From contig NZ_JANQIM010000012.1 in assembly GCF_028282165.1 (NCBI RefSeq), positions 1 to 64,000 on the forward strand: a DNA stretch of 64,000 nucleotides. Direction: 5' to 3'. Shown piece by piece: positions 45,069 to 54,595 of this stretch. Numbering within the stretch: the first letter of the stretch is position 1; every line of letters starts with the position of its first letter. This stretch comes from Winogradskyella sp. (GTDB lineage: Bacteria > Bacteroidota > Bacteroidia > Flavobacteriales > Flavobacteriaceae). The notes beneath the pieces were generated by a model. That model searched no databases and had not been told where the DNA came from. It saw nothing but the letters and a program-made list of their open reading frames with translations. Both the position numbers and the translations under genes were made by a program.

Positions 45069-45929
45069 TTGAAAAATAACAGAGCAATATATCTAACCGT
45101 TAAAGACTATTCCGTTTCTGGTGAAAACTTCCACTTGTTATATAATGAGGAATTGGACATGTTAGAAACGTTTCCACAACCAAATGCTGAAAATCTATCA
45201 GCATATTATAAAAGCGACGACTATATTTCACATACCGATAGTAGAAGAAATCTGTTAGAAAAGGTTTATCATATCGTTAGAAAAATATCTTTAAAGCGGA
45301 AGCTAAAGTTAATTAACTCTTTTAAAACAGAAGAGAAAGCTCTTTTAGATATTGGTTGTGGAACCGGTGATTTTTTAGAGACCGCTTTAAAAGACAGTTG
45401 GGAAATTACCGGAATTGAACCCAATGAAAATGCACGACAAATTGCAAACTCAAAAACAAATAATGCTGTTTTTGAGATAGAGCGCTTAAAAACATTTGAA
45501 GAAAATAGTTTTGACGTCATTACACTTTGGCATGTGCTTGAACATTTGCCAAATTTAGAAATGCATATTAAGTTAATAAAGCATTTGTTAAAACCCAATG
45601 GTACATTAGTAATTGCAGTTCCAAATTTTAAGAGTCATGATGCCAAGCATTACAAAAACTTTTGGGCAGCCTATGATGTACCAAGACATCTATGGCACTT
45701 CTCTAAAACATCCATTTCAAAAATGTTAATTAAAGAAGGTATACAGCTGAAAAAAGTATTACCGTTGAGTTTTGATGCTTACTATGTGAGCTTGCTTTCA
45801 GAAAAATATAAATCTGGTTTTATGAACCCTATTAAAGCATTTTGGATTGGCATGCACTCAAATCTTAAAGCTAAGCGATCTAAAGAGTATTCGTCTCTTA
45901 TTTATATACTAAAACACTACAATTCCTAA
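45069..45929 (+). CDS. class I SAM-dependent methyltransferase
   Basis: A 286-residue methyltransferase. The SAM-binding motif ALLDIGCGTGDFLETAL is at about 89-105. It is followed by ITGIEPNENARQIA and the motif II region VITLWHVLEHLPNLEMH, then KPNGTLVIAVPNFKSHDA. The arrangement resembles enzymes acting on lipids, quinones or sugars (Methyltransf_11/23 type), and the acceptor is unknown. The start is a TTG at 45069; the next Met is only at about residue 31, which would lose conserved N-terminal sequence (YLTVKDYSVSGENF), so TTG is preferred. Confidence 0.87.
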   Translation: MKNNRAIYLTVKDYSVSGENFHLLYNEELDMLETFPQPNAENLSAYYKSDDYISHTDSRRNLLEKVYHIVRKISLKRKLKLINSFKTEEKALLDIGCGTGDFLETALKDSWEITGIEPNENARQIANSKTNNAVFEIERLKTFEENSFDVITLWHVLEHLPNLEMHIKLIKHLLKPNGTLVIAVPNFKSHDAKHYKNFWAAYDVPRHLWHFSKTSISKMLIKEGIQLKKVLPLSFDAYYVSLLSEKYKSGFMNPIKAFWIGMHSNLKAKRSKEYSSLIYILKHYNS

Positions 45930-46108
45930 TATTAAAACGTCTATTAGTTCTTTTTACTATGGTGCAATCAATTACAAGCAGAAAAAAAGAAAGACGCTTA
46001 AACAGCTTTATTTCATCTCATTTTCTATAAATTTTTATTATAATCAAAAATTATTTCATAGATTTTTTAAATAGATAAGATTTTATGAAAATCACAATCG
46101 AACTTTTA

Positions 46109-46116
46109 TACATTTG
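46109..46116 (+). promoter_or_regulatory. probable -7 promoter element of the OmpH-like gene
   Basis: TACATTTG fits TAnnTTTG, 24 bases before the ATG. The 211-base region upstream of the gene otherwise shows only AT-rich DNA. Confidence 0.45.
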
Positions 46117-46140
46117 CAAAAATTTAATTAGAAAACAATC

Positions 46141-46716
46141 ATGAAAAAATTAATAGTTGCATTACTTGTTTTAATTGTATTTACAGCTTGCCAAGAGCAA
46201 CAAAAAATTGCGTTTATTGATAATGGTAAAGTTATCAACGACTATCAAATGAAAATTGATATTGAAGAACAGTTTAAAATCAAGGATGATGATTTTAAGA
46301 AAAGGATAGATAGTATTGGTAAAGCGTTTCAGATAGAAGCTCAGGCATTTCAGATGGCCGCTCAAAATTTATCGCAAAAAAAGCAGCAAGAAAAGTACCA
46401 AGAGCTGGGTCAAAAACAGCAAGTTCTACAGCAACAGTTTCAATATGAACAGCAGATCATGCAGCAGGAGTTTAACACAGAAATGGATTCCGTGATTTCA
46501 AAAGTTAACGACTTTGTTGCTGACTATGGAAAAAAGAATGGTTATACGTTCATCCTTGGTAAGAATCAGGCGGGGAGTGTGTTGTATGGTGAAGAAACAA
46601 AGGATATTACCGAAGCCGTAACCAAAGCCATAAATGCAGCATACGGTAAAAAGGGAAATGAAGAAAGCTCAAAAGAAGATAAAAGTTCTGAAAAAGAAGA
46701 AACCTCAGCAGAATAA
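46141..46716 (+). CDS. OmpH/Skp family protein, lipoprotein
   Basis: 191 residues. The signal peptide ends at lipobox FTAC (Cys17). The mature part starts KIAFIDNGKVINDYQ, as Skp/OmpH proteins do, followed by a long Gln/Lys helical hairpin (about 40-125) that forms the chaperone tentacles and the closing strand YTFILGKNQAGSVLYG. Skp holds outer-membrane proteins in the periplasm, and this one would be membrane-anchored. The tail is Lys/Glu/Ser rich. A strong terminator follows. Confidence 0.9.
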   Translation: MKKLIVALLVLIVFTACQEQQKIAFIDNGKVINDYQMKIDIEEQFKIKDDDFKKRIDSIGKAFQIEAQAFQMAAQNLSQKKQQEKYQELGQKQQVLQQQFQYEQQIMQQEFNTEMDSVISKVNDFVADYGKKNGYTFILGKNQAGSVLYGEETKDITEAVTKAINAAYGKKGNEESSKEDKSSEKEETSAE

Positions 46717-46737
46717 ATTTTAATTAAAATATTGAAT

Positions 46738-46765
46738 AAAGCCAAGCTTATGCTTGGCTTTTTTT
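46738..46765 (+). terminator. rho-independent terminator, overlapping the end of the delta' gene
   Basis: Perfect arms AGCCAAGC and GCTTGGCT with a TTAT loop and a T run. Its distal arm and T run lie inside the last codons and stop of the convergent DNA polymerase III delta' gene. Confidence 0.88.
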
Positions 46766-47905
46766 GTGTAATAGCCTTGTTAACTTAATCGATAGATCTG
46801 TAAGAATAATCTTAGAATTCCCATTGCGTTCAATATGGTAAATAGCATCTTGAAGCTCATTGGAAATATCTAAAATATTAGAACCATGAACAAAGGGTGC
46901 AAATTTTTCGAGCTTAAAATCCTCTGATTTAGGCTCTAGGTAAACCAAACCATTAGCTTTATAATTAAGAAGCAAAGCTTGCCTAAAATAGTTGAGGCAA
47001 AAGCTTAAAAATTTCTTTTGGGTTTCACGACCAGTTTTAGCAATTTCTTCGGACCAAGAGATTAAATCGTGTATAGCACTTTTATTGCCTTTAGCTTTAA
47101 ATGCAGACCTTACCCAAAGAATGAACCATTTTTCAAATTGAATATCCTCACTATCCTGAAATATAAGATCACAAGCCTTATTATAGTTTCCGTTAGATTG
47201 GTGGGCAATTTTTGTAGCCACCGCCTTTTCAATATGGTAATTCTTAACCAAGGCTTTAGAAATGGCCTCTTCGGCCAAAGGCGGAAAATGCAAAATCTGG
47301 CAACGGGAGCGAATGGTACTAATTATTTGCTCTTCGTCTTCGGCTATTAAAATAAAAATTGTTTTTTCGGGAGGTTCTTCAATGAGCTTTAAGAGCTTAT
47401 TGGCAGCAGCTGTATTCAATTTCTCAGCCATCCATATAAGCATTACCTTATAACCACCTTCATAGGATTTAAGAGATAAAGACTTTACAATTTCCAATGC
47501 TTCATCCACACCGATTTGACCTTGTTTGTTATCAACTCCGAGAAGCTTGTACCAATCAAACAGGTTGCCATAAGGCTGCTGTTCTAAAAGTTGCCGCCAT
47601 TCTTCTAAATAGAAATTGGAAACAGGTTTGCTTTTAACTTTGTCACTGGTAGTTACAGGAAAAGCAAAATGTAAATCTGGATGAGAGAAATTCTTAAATT
47701 TTATGTTGCAGGTGTCATTGCCACCAGTATTTTCACCATTACTATTACCACAAAGAATATATTGGGCATAAGCCAAGGCCATGGGTAAAGTTCCTGATCC
47801 TTCTGGGCCAACAAAAAGTTGCGCGTGTGCAATTCTTCCAGAATCAACACTTTTGGTAAGGTGATTTTTTATATGTTTCTGACCTAAAATCTCTGAGAAT
47901 AGCAT
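46748..47905 (-). CDS. holB: DNA polymerase III subunit delta' (HolB-like)
   Basis: A clamp-loader subunit of 385 residues. The start FSEILGQKHIKNHLTKSV is typical. The Walker A-like loop GPEGSGTLPMA is degenerate, as in delta' subunits that do not hydrolyse ATP. Other typical parts are YKVMLIWMAEKLNTAAANKLLKLIEEPPEKTIFIL and the SRC motif in TIRSRCQIL. The last codons coincide with the terminator of the convergent OmpH gene. The gene is divergent from pgk. Confidence 0.92.
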   Translation of the reverse strand: MLFSEILGQKHIKNHLTKSVDSGRIAHAQLFVGPEGSGTLPMALAYAQYILCGNSNGENTGGNDTCNIKFKNFSHPDLHFAFPVTTSDKVKSKPVSNFYLEEWRQLLEQQPYGNLFDWYKLLGVDNKQGQIGVDEALEIVKSLSLKSYEGGYKVMLIWMAEKLNTAAANKLLKLIEEPPEKTIFILIAEDEEQIISTIRSRCQILHFPPLAEEAISKALVKNYHIEKAVATKIAHQSNGNYNKACDLIFQDSEDIQFEKWFILWVRSAFKAKGNKSAIHDLISWSEEIAKTGRETQKKFLSFCLNYFRQALLLNYKANGLVYLEPKSEDFKLEKFAPFVHGSNILDISNELQDAIYHIERNGNSKIILTDLSIKLTRLLHKKSQA

Positions 47906-47997
47906 AACACAAAACTATGCAATATTTTACCGCTACAAAACTTTATTACTACAGATTAAAACTAAGTTAAGAATTTAATATTCACATAAAGTTTCTA

Positions 47998-48029
47998 TTT
48001 GCTAGATGCCCATTATGGGCTTATATTTG
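47998..48029 (+). promoter_or_regulatory. pgk: strong Bacteroidota promoter of pgk
   Basis: TTTG (47998-48001), a 20-base spacer and TATATTTG (48022-48029) match the full -33/-7 consensus TTTG-N19/20-TAnnTTTG. The start codon is 18 bases downstream. It is the best promoter match I found in the window. Confidence 0.85.
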
Positions 48030-48047
48030 TGACTCAAATTTCAAAAA

Positions 48048-49235
48048 ATGAAAACACTAAACGATTTTAATTTTAAAGATAAAAGAGCATTAATCCGAGT
48101 AGATTTTAATGTACCATTAAATGACAATTTCGAAGTTACTGATGCCACAAGAATAGTATCGGCAAAACCAACCATTATTAAGGTATTAGAAGATGGTGGT
48201 AGCTGCGTTTTAATGTCGCACCTGGGACGTCCAAAAGGCGTTCAGGACGAATTTTCATTAAGACATATTATCTCAAAGATTGAAGATGTACTAGGTGTTG
48301 AAGTAAAATTTGCAAATGATTGTGTTGGCACAGAAGCTGAAGAAAAAGCCAACGCATTGCAATCTGGCGAAATCTTATTGTTAGAGAATTTGCGTTTTCA
48401 TGAGGAAGAGAAAAAAGGCGATAAGGATTTTGCTGAACAATTATCAAGATTAGGCGATATTTATGTCAACGATGCCTTTGGTACAGCACACAGGGCACAC
48501 GCTTCTACAACAATTGTAGCACAATTTTTCCCTGAAGCTAAGTGTTTTGGTCATTTATTAGCTAAAGAGATCGAGAGTATTGATAAGGTATTGAACAATA
48601 GTGAAAAACCAGTTTTAGCGGTACTAGGAGGTGCCAAGGTATCCTCAAAAATTACAGTTATAGAAAATATCTTAGGTAAGGTTGACCATTTAATTATTGG
48701 GGGTGGAATGACTTTTACCTTTATTAAAGCACAAGGTGGCAGTATAGGAGATTCGATCTGTGAAGATGATAAAATGGAGTTAGCTTTAGACATTTTAAAA
48801 CAAGCCGAAGCCAAAGGCGTAAAAATTCATTTACCTGTTGATGTGGTTGCTGCCGATGCTTTTAGCAATGACGCCAATACACAAGTTGTGGATGTAAATC
48901 ATATTCCTGATGGTTGGCAAGGATTAGATGCGGGACCTAAATCATTAGAACATTTTGATACGGTAGTCAATAACTCTAAAACCATCCTTTGGAATGGACC
49001 ACTAGGGGTCTTTGAAATGGAAAGTTTTGCAGAAGGTACAATTGCGCTTGGTCACTCTATAGCTAATTCGACAAAAAACGGAGCATTTTCTCTTGTTGGC
49101 GGTGGCGATTCTGTAGCAGCGGTAAAACAATTTGGGTTTGAAACTAAAGTTAGCTACGTAAGTACAGGTGGTGGTGCCATGCTAGAAAGCTTAGAAGGAA
49201 AGACCTTGCCTGGTATTGCAGCTATTTTAGAGTAA
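48048..49235 (+). CDS. pgk: phosphoglycerate kinase
   Basis: A glycolytic enzyme making ATP from 1,3-bisphosphoglycerate. The 395 residues contain [58 protein letters not shown] and the C-terminal nucleotide loop [12 protein letters not shown], all characteristic. The length is normal. It is preceded by a consensus promoter, as expected for a highly expressed gene. The next gene begins 66 bases downstream. Confidence 0.97.
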   Translation: MKTLNDFNFKDKRALIRVDFNVPLNDNFEVTDATRIVSAKPTIIKVLEDGGSCVLMSHLGRPKGVQDEFSLRHIISKIEDVLGVEVKFANDCVGTEAEEKANALQSGEILLLENLRFHEEEKKGDKDFAEQLSRLGDIYVNDAFGTAHRAHASTTIVAQFFPEAKCFGHLLAKEIESIDKVLNNSEKPVLAVLGGAKVSSKITVIENILGKVDHLIIGGGMTFTFIKAQGGSIGDSICEDDKMELALDILKQAEAKGVKIHLPVDVVAADAFSNDANTQVVDVNHIPDGWQGLDAGPKSLEHFDTVVNNSKTILWNGPLGVFEMESFAEGTIALGHSIANSTKNGAFSLVGGGDSVAAVKQFGFETKVSYVSTGGGAMLESLEGKTLPGIAAILE

Positions 49236-49301
49236 AACCTAATAAAAATACTATTTTTAGATTTAGAAACGTTAGGCATTATAGGACCTAATGAATCATT
49301 G

Positions 49302-50849
49302 ATGCGTATTAAATTTATTATATCGATCTGTTGCATAGTGATTACAAGTATTGGTTTTTCACAAATCAAAACAGACTCAGTCATTACATCGAATAAGCTT
49401 GGCGATTCCCTAATTGATGGTAAGTCAATGCATAACGGAAAAACGATTCCAGCAGAAATAGATTCGCTTGGGATTAAAAATCTACAGGACTTACCTGAAG
49501 CTGCCGAACTGGAACAAAAGTGGCTAGAGGAACTGTATAGCAATTCATTGTTTGATACAATTTATAAGTCGGTTACCGAGTTAACGTATGAGCCTATTGA
49601 CTATCCTGAGCTTTCTACAGATACACTGAAAGCAAGATTACAACGCTTAAATGCCAAAACTCCATTTAACGTTGAATATAATCCGTCTCTAGAAAGCGTA
49701 ATAAAACGTTACTTAAAACACAGACGTAAATCCTTAGAGCGTTTAATGGGACTTAGCCATTTTTACTTCCCTATGTTTGAGCAAGAGTTTGATAATTACA
49801 ATATTCCCTTAGAGATGAAGTATTTATCAATTGTGGAGTCTGCACTTAAACCAAAAGCTAGATCTAGAGTTGGAGCCACAGGTTTATGGCAATTTATGTT
49901 TATCACTGGGAAGGAGCACAATTTAGATGTAAGTAGTTATGTAGATGAGCGAAGCGACCCAATAAGATCTACCACTGCAGCAGCTCAATACCTGTCTAAA
50001 TTATATAAGATATTCGGAGATTGGGATTTAGCTTTGGCCGCCTATAACTCGGGACCAGGAAATGTCAACAAAGCCATTAGACGCTCAGGAGGTTATCAGA
50101 ACTACTGGAACATACGTCCATTTTTACCTAGAGAAACGGCTGGGTATGTTCCGGCATTTTTAGCCACGATGTATATTTTTGAATATGCAAAAGAACATGG
50201 CTTTAAACCAGAACGACCACCTTTTCAGTACATTCAAACGGATACGGTACATGTAAAGCAGATGATTACTTTAGATCAGGTTGCCGAAACCACTGGTATT
50301 AATATTGAAGAACTGCAGTTTCTAAACCCGTCTTATAAATTAGATATCATCCCAAAAATTGAAGGCAAAACTTACGCATTACGACTACCAAGAGAAGCTG
50401 TAGGCATTTTTACAACTAATGAAGATAAGATTTATGCCTTTGCGAAGGCTGAATTCGATAAGCGCGAAAAACCACTGCCCCAACTTTTTAATACAGACAC
50501 ACAGGTAAGATACAGGGTTAGAAGTGGTGACTATTTGGGTAAAATTGCGAGACGATATGGCGTTAGAGTAAGCCAAATAAAACGCTGGAATGGTCTTAGA
50601 AGTAATAACTTAAGAATAGGGCAACGCTTAACCATTTACCCTAGAAACCCCGTAATGCCATCACCATCCAAAACTGCTAAAAAACCTGTGAGTACAAAGG
50701 AAAAAAAGACCTATAAAGTAAAATCTGGCGATTCCCTATGGAGTATTGCACAAAAATTTTCTGGAGTTTCTGTTCAAAATCTTAAAGATTGGAACGATAT
50801 TAGTGGTAACAAACTCAAAATAGGAATGACACTTATCGTGTCTGAGTAA
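49302..50849 (+). CDS. membrane-bound lytic transglycosylase MltD-like, with LysM domains
   Basis: A peptidoglycan-cleaving enzyme, 515 residues. The signal peptide is FIISICCIVITSIGFSQ. A GH23 domain (about 140-300) has the catalytic Glu in YLSIVESALKPKARSRVGATG, and LWQFMF and AAYNSGPGNVNKAIRRSGG are family hallmarks. Two LysM motifs follow (YRVRSGDYLGKIARRYGV; YKVKSGDSLWSIAQKFSG), joined by a Pro/Lys linker; a weaker LysM-like part lies between about 310 and 355. The ATG at 49302 is better than the track's TTG one codon earlier. Confidence 0.93.
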   Translation: MRIKFIISICCIVITSIGFSQIKTDSVITSNKLGDSLIDGKSMHNGKTIPAEIDSLGIKNLQDLPEAAELEQKWLEELYSNSLFDTIYKSVTELTYEPIDYPELSTDTLKARLQRLNAKTPFNVEYNPSLESVIKRYLKHRRKSLERLMGLSHFYFPMFEQEFDNYNIPLEMKYLSIVESALKPKARSRVGATGLWQFMFITGKEHNLDVSSYVDERSDPIRSTTAAAQYLSKLYKIFGDWDLALAAYNSGPGNVNKAIRRSGGYQNYWNIRPFLPRETAGYVPAFLATMYIFEYAKEHGFKPERPPFQYIQTDTVHVKQMITLDQVAETTGINIEELQFLNPSYKLDIIPKIEGKTYALRLPREAVGIFTTNEDKIYAFAKAEFDKREKPLPQLFNTDTQVRYRVRSGDYLGKIARRYGVRVSQIKRWNGLRSNNLRIGQRLTIYPRNPVMPSPSKTAKKPVSTKEKKTYKVKSGDSLWSIAQKFSGVSVQNLKDWNDISGNKLKIGMTLIVSE

Positions 50850-50871
50850 TAAACCAACAAAATTTAAACTT

Positions 50872-51852
50872 ATGAGAACGTTATATACAATATTGTTCTG
50901 TGTGCTATTAATGGCATGTAATAATAAAAAAGATGGCGATAAAACTACTTATCTTCCAGCGTCAAATGGTAATTTAAATAGTATTTCGGTGGTTGTGGAT
51001 AATTCAATTTGGGATGGCGGTGTAGGTGAAAGCATTAGAAATATTTTTGCAGCACCACTAAATGGACTTCCTGTTGATGAACCCATGTTTAAGCTGCGTC
51101 AAATTCCTCCCCAAGTTTTTGATGGTTTTGCAACACGAAGTAGAATAATTCTGAAAATAGAGAAAGGAAATCTAGAACCAACGACTCAAATTAAAAATAA
51201 TGCTTTTGCAAAGCCTCAAACGGTAGCTGTAGTTGGCGGAAAGACCAATCAAGATATTATTGCCCAATTAAAGGAAAACAAGGACAAGATTATTGATGCT
51301 TTCAAGAAAGAAGAAGTAAAAGAAAAGCAAAGACGTATCAACTTATCATTGCTCAAGGACGAGCAAATGGAAAACCAATTAGGTTTTACCGTTAATATCC
51401 CTTCTGCATATAGAATCAGTAGGTCTACTGATGATTTTTTCTGGATTAGAAAAAACTTGAGTAATTCCAAGACCATAGAGCTTATGGTCTATGAAGTTCC
51501 ACTTGATAGTATTTCAAAAGGAGATAGTACAATTGTTGATATAATGAAAATACGTAATAGGATCACTAAAACACAAATCCCAGGTGAAGACGGGATATAT
51601 ATGGTGATTGAAGATGCTTATGCACCCTCAATGTTTAATACAATTATTGATAATAAACCCACTTACGAAGTTAGGGGACTTTGGGAAACCGTAGGGTTTA
51701 AAATGGGAGGTCCTTTTATTATGTATGCCATAGAGGATAAAATAAACAAGCGTTACCTAATAGCAGATGGCTATGTGTATGCGCCATCCCTTAGAAAAAG
51801 TGAATACGTTTTTGAGCTCGAATCGATTATTAAATCTATAACCATTAAATAA
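50872..51852 (+). CDS. DUF4837 family lipoprotein
   Basis: 326 residues with signal peptide and lipobox TILFCVLLMAC (Cys16). DUF4837 features as I recall them are ISVVVDNSIWDGGVGESIR, APLNGLPVDEPMFKLRQIPP and a long helical middle (NQDIIAQLKENKDKIIDAFKKEE), then DDFFWIRKNLSNSKTIELMVYEV. The function is unknown. It follows the MltD-like gene by 22 bases and probably shares its transcript, so an envelope role is likely. Confidence 0.85.
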   Translation: MRTLYTILFCVLLMACNNKKDGDKTTYLPASNGNLNSISVVVDNSIWDGGVGESIRNIFAAPLNGLPVDEPMFKLRQIPPQVFDGFATRSRIILKIEKGNLEPTTQIKNNAFAKPQTVAVVGGKTNQDIIAQLKENKDKIIDAFKKEEVKEKQRRINLSLLKDEQMENQLGFTVNIPSAYRISRSTDDFFWIRKNLSNSKTIELMVYEVPLDSISKGDSTIVDIMKIRNRITKTQIPGEDGIYMVIEDAYAPSMFNTIIDNKPTYEVRGLWETVGFKMGGPFIMYAIEDKINKRYLIADGYVYAPSLRKSEYVFELESIIKSITIK

Positions 51853-51853
51853 T

Positions 51854-51885
51854 AAAAAAGCCAACTTAAAATAGTTGGCTTTTTT
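51854..51885. terminator. bidirectional terminator
   Basis: Perfect arms AAAAAAGCCAACT and AGTTGGCTTTTTT lie between the convergent DUF4837 and tatA genes. A and T runs on both sides allow use in either direction. Confidence 0.88.
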
Positions 51886-51900
51886 ATTATTAATAATTTC

Positions 51901-52083
51901 TTATTCTTTATCCTTACTTTCCGAAGGGTCTTCTTTACTGGCGTCTTTAAATTCTTTGATACCGCTTCCTAAACCTCTCATTAATTCAGGAATTTTTTTA
52001 CCACCAAATAGTAGCAAAATAGCAACAACTATTAAGACGATTTGCCATGGACCCAATGCCAAAACTATACTACTAGAAATCAT
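51901..52083 (-). CDS. tatA: twin-arginine translocase subunit TatA/TatE
   Basis: A 60-residue membrane protein forming the Tat pore. There is one transmembrane helix ([14 protein letters not shown]), the hinge and amphipathic helix [20 protein letters not shown], and an acidic tail. The FGGKKIPEL motif is diagnostic. The track's 67-residue version starts at a TTG; the ATG at 52083 gives [14 protein letters not shown], which I prefer. It is divergent from the M23 peptidase. Confidence 0.93.
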   Translation of the reverse strand: MISSSIVLALGPWQIVLIVVAILLLFGGKKIPELMRGLGSGIKEFKDASKEDPSESKDKE

Positions 52084-52196
52084 AATTTTTAATTTAGATG
52101 ACAAAGTTAGTAATTATACTTTAATTATAACGTTGTAAACCTAACTTTAGTAGGTATTGATAGTGGTATTTCACTATTTTAACTAATTTTGTTTTG

Positions 52197-53066
52197 ATGG
52201 CAGAAGAGATAAAAAAGGAAAAGAAATTCACCAAAAAGTTACTCCACAAGTATCGCCTTGTGATATTAAATGAAGATACGTTTGAAGAGCGTTTTGCGAT
52301 TAAACTGACACGTCTTAACGTTTTTGTATTAACATCGCTGTCTGCAATTTTTTTAGTGTTTTTAACCACATTAATTATTGCATTTACACCTTTACGCGAG
52401 TACATTCCTGGCTATTCGTCTGCCAAGCTTAAGAAAGAGGCAACCCTACTTAACTATAAAACAGATTCGCTGGTGCAAGAGTTAGAATTTAATAAACGCT
52501 ATTACGCTTCAATCAGAAAGGTATTAACTGGCGATGTTGCTACTGTTAATTTTAATAGGGACTCAGTTATTGAGGCTGCAAAAAACGACCCAAATATTCT
52601 ACAGGTTTCTACCAATAGAGAAGATTCGCTATTGAGGGAAAAAGTAGAAAAAGAAGATAAGTATAATTTGTTTGAAGAATCAGTAGACCGAAACAATTTC
52701 GTCCTCTTTCCTCCTGTCAATGGTTCTATTTCCGAAGATTACAATATTGAAGACAAGCACTTTGCTGTTGATGTGGTTGTAGCAACTAACACTCCCGTTA
52801 AAGCTACTGCAGATGGAACCGTAATTTTTGCCGAATGGACTATAGAAACAGGTTATGTAGTTATTATTGAACATAGCCAAGAATTGATTTCGGTATATAA
52901 GCACAACTCTGCTATTACCAAGTCTCAAGGCGATTTAGTCAAGGCTGGAGAAGTCATTGCCATGTCTGGAAACACTGGCGAGTTTAGTACAGGGCCACAT
53001 CTTCACTTCGAATTGTGGAGCAAAGGCTATCCCGTAAATCCGAATAATTTTATCGATTTTCAGTAA
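52197..53066 (+). CDS. M23 family metallopeptidase, membrane-anchored
   Basis: A 289-residue peptidoglycan endopeptidase-type protein. A basic cytoplasmic N-terminus is followed by one transmembrane helix (VFVLTSLSAIFLVFLTTLIIAF), a coiled coil (about 75-130), and the LytM domain at about 175-289. Zinc ligands are HFAVD (His-x3-Asp) and the terminal HLHFE, with GNTGEFSTGPHLHFELW as family signature, so it is probably active. The ATG at 52197 is preferred to the TTG one codon earlier. Its stop overlaps the next start (TAATG). Confidence 0.92.
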   Translation: MAEEIKKEKKFTKKLLHKYRLVILNEDTFEERFAIKLTRLNVFVLTSLSAIFLVFLTTLIIAFTPLREYIPGYSSAKLKKEATLLNYKTDSLVQELEFNKRYYASIRKVLTGDVATVNFNRDSVIEAAKNDPNILQVSTNREDSLLREKVEKEDKYNLFEESVDRNNFVLFPPVNGSISEDYNIEDKHFAVDVVVATNTPVKATADGTVIFAEWTIETGYVVIIEHSQELISVYKHNSAITKSQGDLVKAGEVIAMSGNTGEFSTGPHLHFELWSKGYPVNPNNFIDFQ

Positions 53067-54568
53067 TGCCATCGATTAAAGCAGCACTTTCAAGACCTTT
53101 CGCTAAATATATAGCTAGACGTGTAAAAAAATGGGCATCCAAACCTATTGAAACGCAAGAACGTGTCTTTCTAAATCTTATAAAAAGAGCTCAAAACACA
53201 GTTTTTGGAAAGGATCATAATTTCAGCCAGATAAAGACTTATGAAGACTTTAAAAAGTATGTGCCAATTAGAGATTACGAAGCGCTAAGAACTTATGTTG
53301 AACGTGTTGTTGCAGGCGAAGAAGATATACTCTGGAAAGGCAAGCCCATTTATTTTGCCAAAACTTCGGGTACTACTTCTGGTGCAAAGTATATTCCTAT
53401 TACTAAAGAAAGTATGCCAACACATGTCGAAGCGGCAAGAAATGCTATTTTGCTTTACATTTATGAAACGGGGAACTCAAAGTTTGTTGATGGTAAAATG
53501 ATCTTTCTTCAAGGAAGTCCAATTCTAGAGGAAAAGAACGGTATAAAACTAGGGCGATTATCGGGTATCGTAGCACACTATGTACCTAAATATCTTCAAA
53601 AAAACAGAATGCCTAGTTTAGAGACTAACTGCATAGAAGATTGGGAAACAAAGGTTAATGCTATTGTTGAGGAAACGGTAGACGAAAACATGACCATTAT
53701 ATCTGGCATTCCATCTTGGGTACAAATGTACTTTGAGAAGCTAATTGAAAAGAAACAAAAGAAAGTAGGCGAGATTTTTAAAAATTTTAATCTATTCATT
53801 TTTGGTGGTGTTAATTATGAGCCGTATCGTGCTAAATTTGAAAATTTGATAGGACGACGAGTGGATAGTATAGAATTGTATCCGGCAAGCGAAGGATTTT
53901 TCGCATTTCAAGACAAACAGAACGAAAAAGGAATGTTACTTCAATTGAATTCAGGTATTTTTTACGAGTTTGTAGAAGCAGAGCATTTTTTTGAAAACAA
54001 TCCAGAGCGCATTTCCATAAAGGATGTAAAGCTTGGTGTTAATTATGTTATGATCATTTCTACTACAGCTGGTCTTTGGGGTTATAATATAGGAGATACC
54101 GTAGAGTTTACATCACTTAAACCATATAGGCTTATTGTTAGTGGACGTATAAAGCATTTTATTTCGGCTTTCGGAGAACATGTTATAGGAAAAGAAGTTG
54201 AACAAGCATTGAAAGAAGCTGTTGAAAACACTGACATATCGGTTAATGAGTTTACAGTTGCTCCTCAAATAAATCCGAAAGAAGGCTTGCCTTACCATGA
54301 ATGGCTTATAGAGTTTGAAAATGGACCAGAAGACGAATCAAAGTTTATTCTTGATTTAGAGCAATCCCTTCAACAACAAAACAGTTATTACTTTGATTTA
54401 ATTGAAGGAAAAGTATTAAGACCTTTAATAATTACAAGAATTAAAAAAGAAGGTTTTCAAGCTTACATGAAGTCTATTGGAAAACTTGGAGGACAAAATA
54501 AAATCCCAAGATTGTCTAATGACAGAAAAATAGCAGATAAAATGTACGAGCTTCAATTGACTAAATAA
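53066..54568 (+). CDS. GH3 family acyl-adenylate/amide synthetase-like protein
   Basis: A member of the GH3 auxin-responsive promoter family, 500 residues. Plant GH3 enzymes adenylate small acids and attach amino acids. Motifs seen are the phosphate loop AKTSGTTSGAKYIPIT, LYPASEGFFAFQ, and YNIGDTVEFTSLKPYRLIVSGR near the end. The bacterial substrate is unknown. It overlaps the M23 peptidase gene by one base (TAATG) and is therefore translationally coupled. Such M23-GH3 pairing seems common in flavobacteria (recall). Confidence 0.88.
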   Translation: MPSIKAALSRPFAKYIARRVKKWASKPIETQERVFLNLIKRAQNTVFGKDHNFSQIKTYEDFKKYVPIRDYEALRTYVERVVAGEEDILWKGKPIYFAKTSGTTSGAKYIPITKESMPTHVEAARNAILLYIYETGNSKFVDGKMIFLQGSPILEEKNGIKLGRLSGIVAHYVPKYLQKNRMPSLETNCIEDWETKVNAIVEETVDENMTIISGIPSWVQMYFEKLIEKKQKKVGEIFKNFNLFIFGGVNYEPYRAKFENLIGRRVDSIELYPASEGFFAFQDKQNEKGMLLQLNSGIFYEFVEAEHFFENNPERISIKDVKLGVNYVMIISTTAGLWGYNIGDTVEFTSLKPYRLIVSGRIKHFISAFGEHVIGKEVEQALKEAVENTDISVNEFTVAPQINPKEGLPYHEWLIEFENGPEDESKFILDLEQSLQQQNSYYFDLIEGKVLRPLIITRIKKEGFQAYMKSIGKLGGQNKIPRLSNDRKIADKMYELQLTK

Positions 54569-54571
54569 GGC

Positions 54572-54579
54572 TATATTTG
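54572..54579 (+). promoter_or_regulatory. probable -7 promoter element of the DUF6909-like gene
   Basis: TATATTTG, a full TAnnTTTG match, lies just after the GH3 stop and 16 bases before the next start codon, so the downstream gene may have its own promoter. No clear -33 element was seen. Confidence 0.45.
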
Positions 54580-54595
54580 CAGGTTAAAATAATGT

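Noticed and set aside
52184-52191. TAATTTTG as promoter of the M23 peptidase gene
   Set aside because: It fits TAnnTTTG but lies only 5 bases before the start codon, which would need a nearly leaderless transcript; no -33 match.
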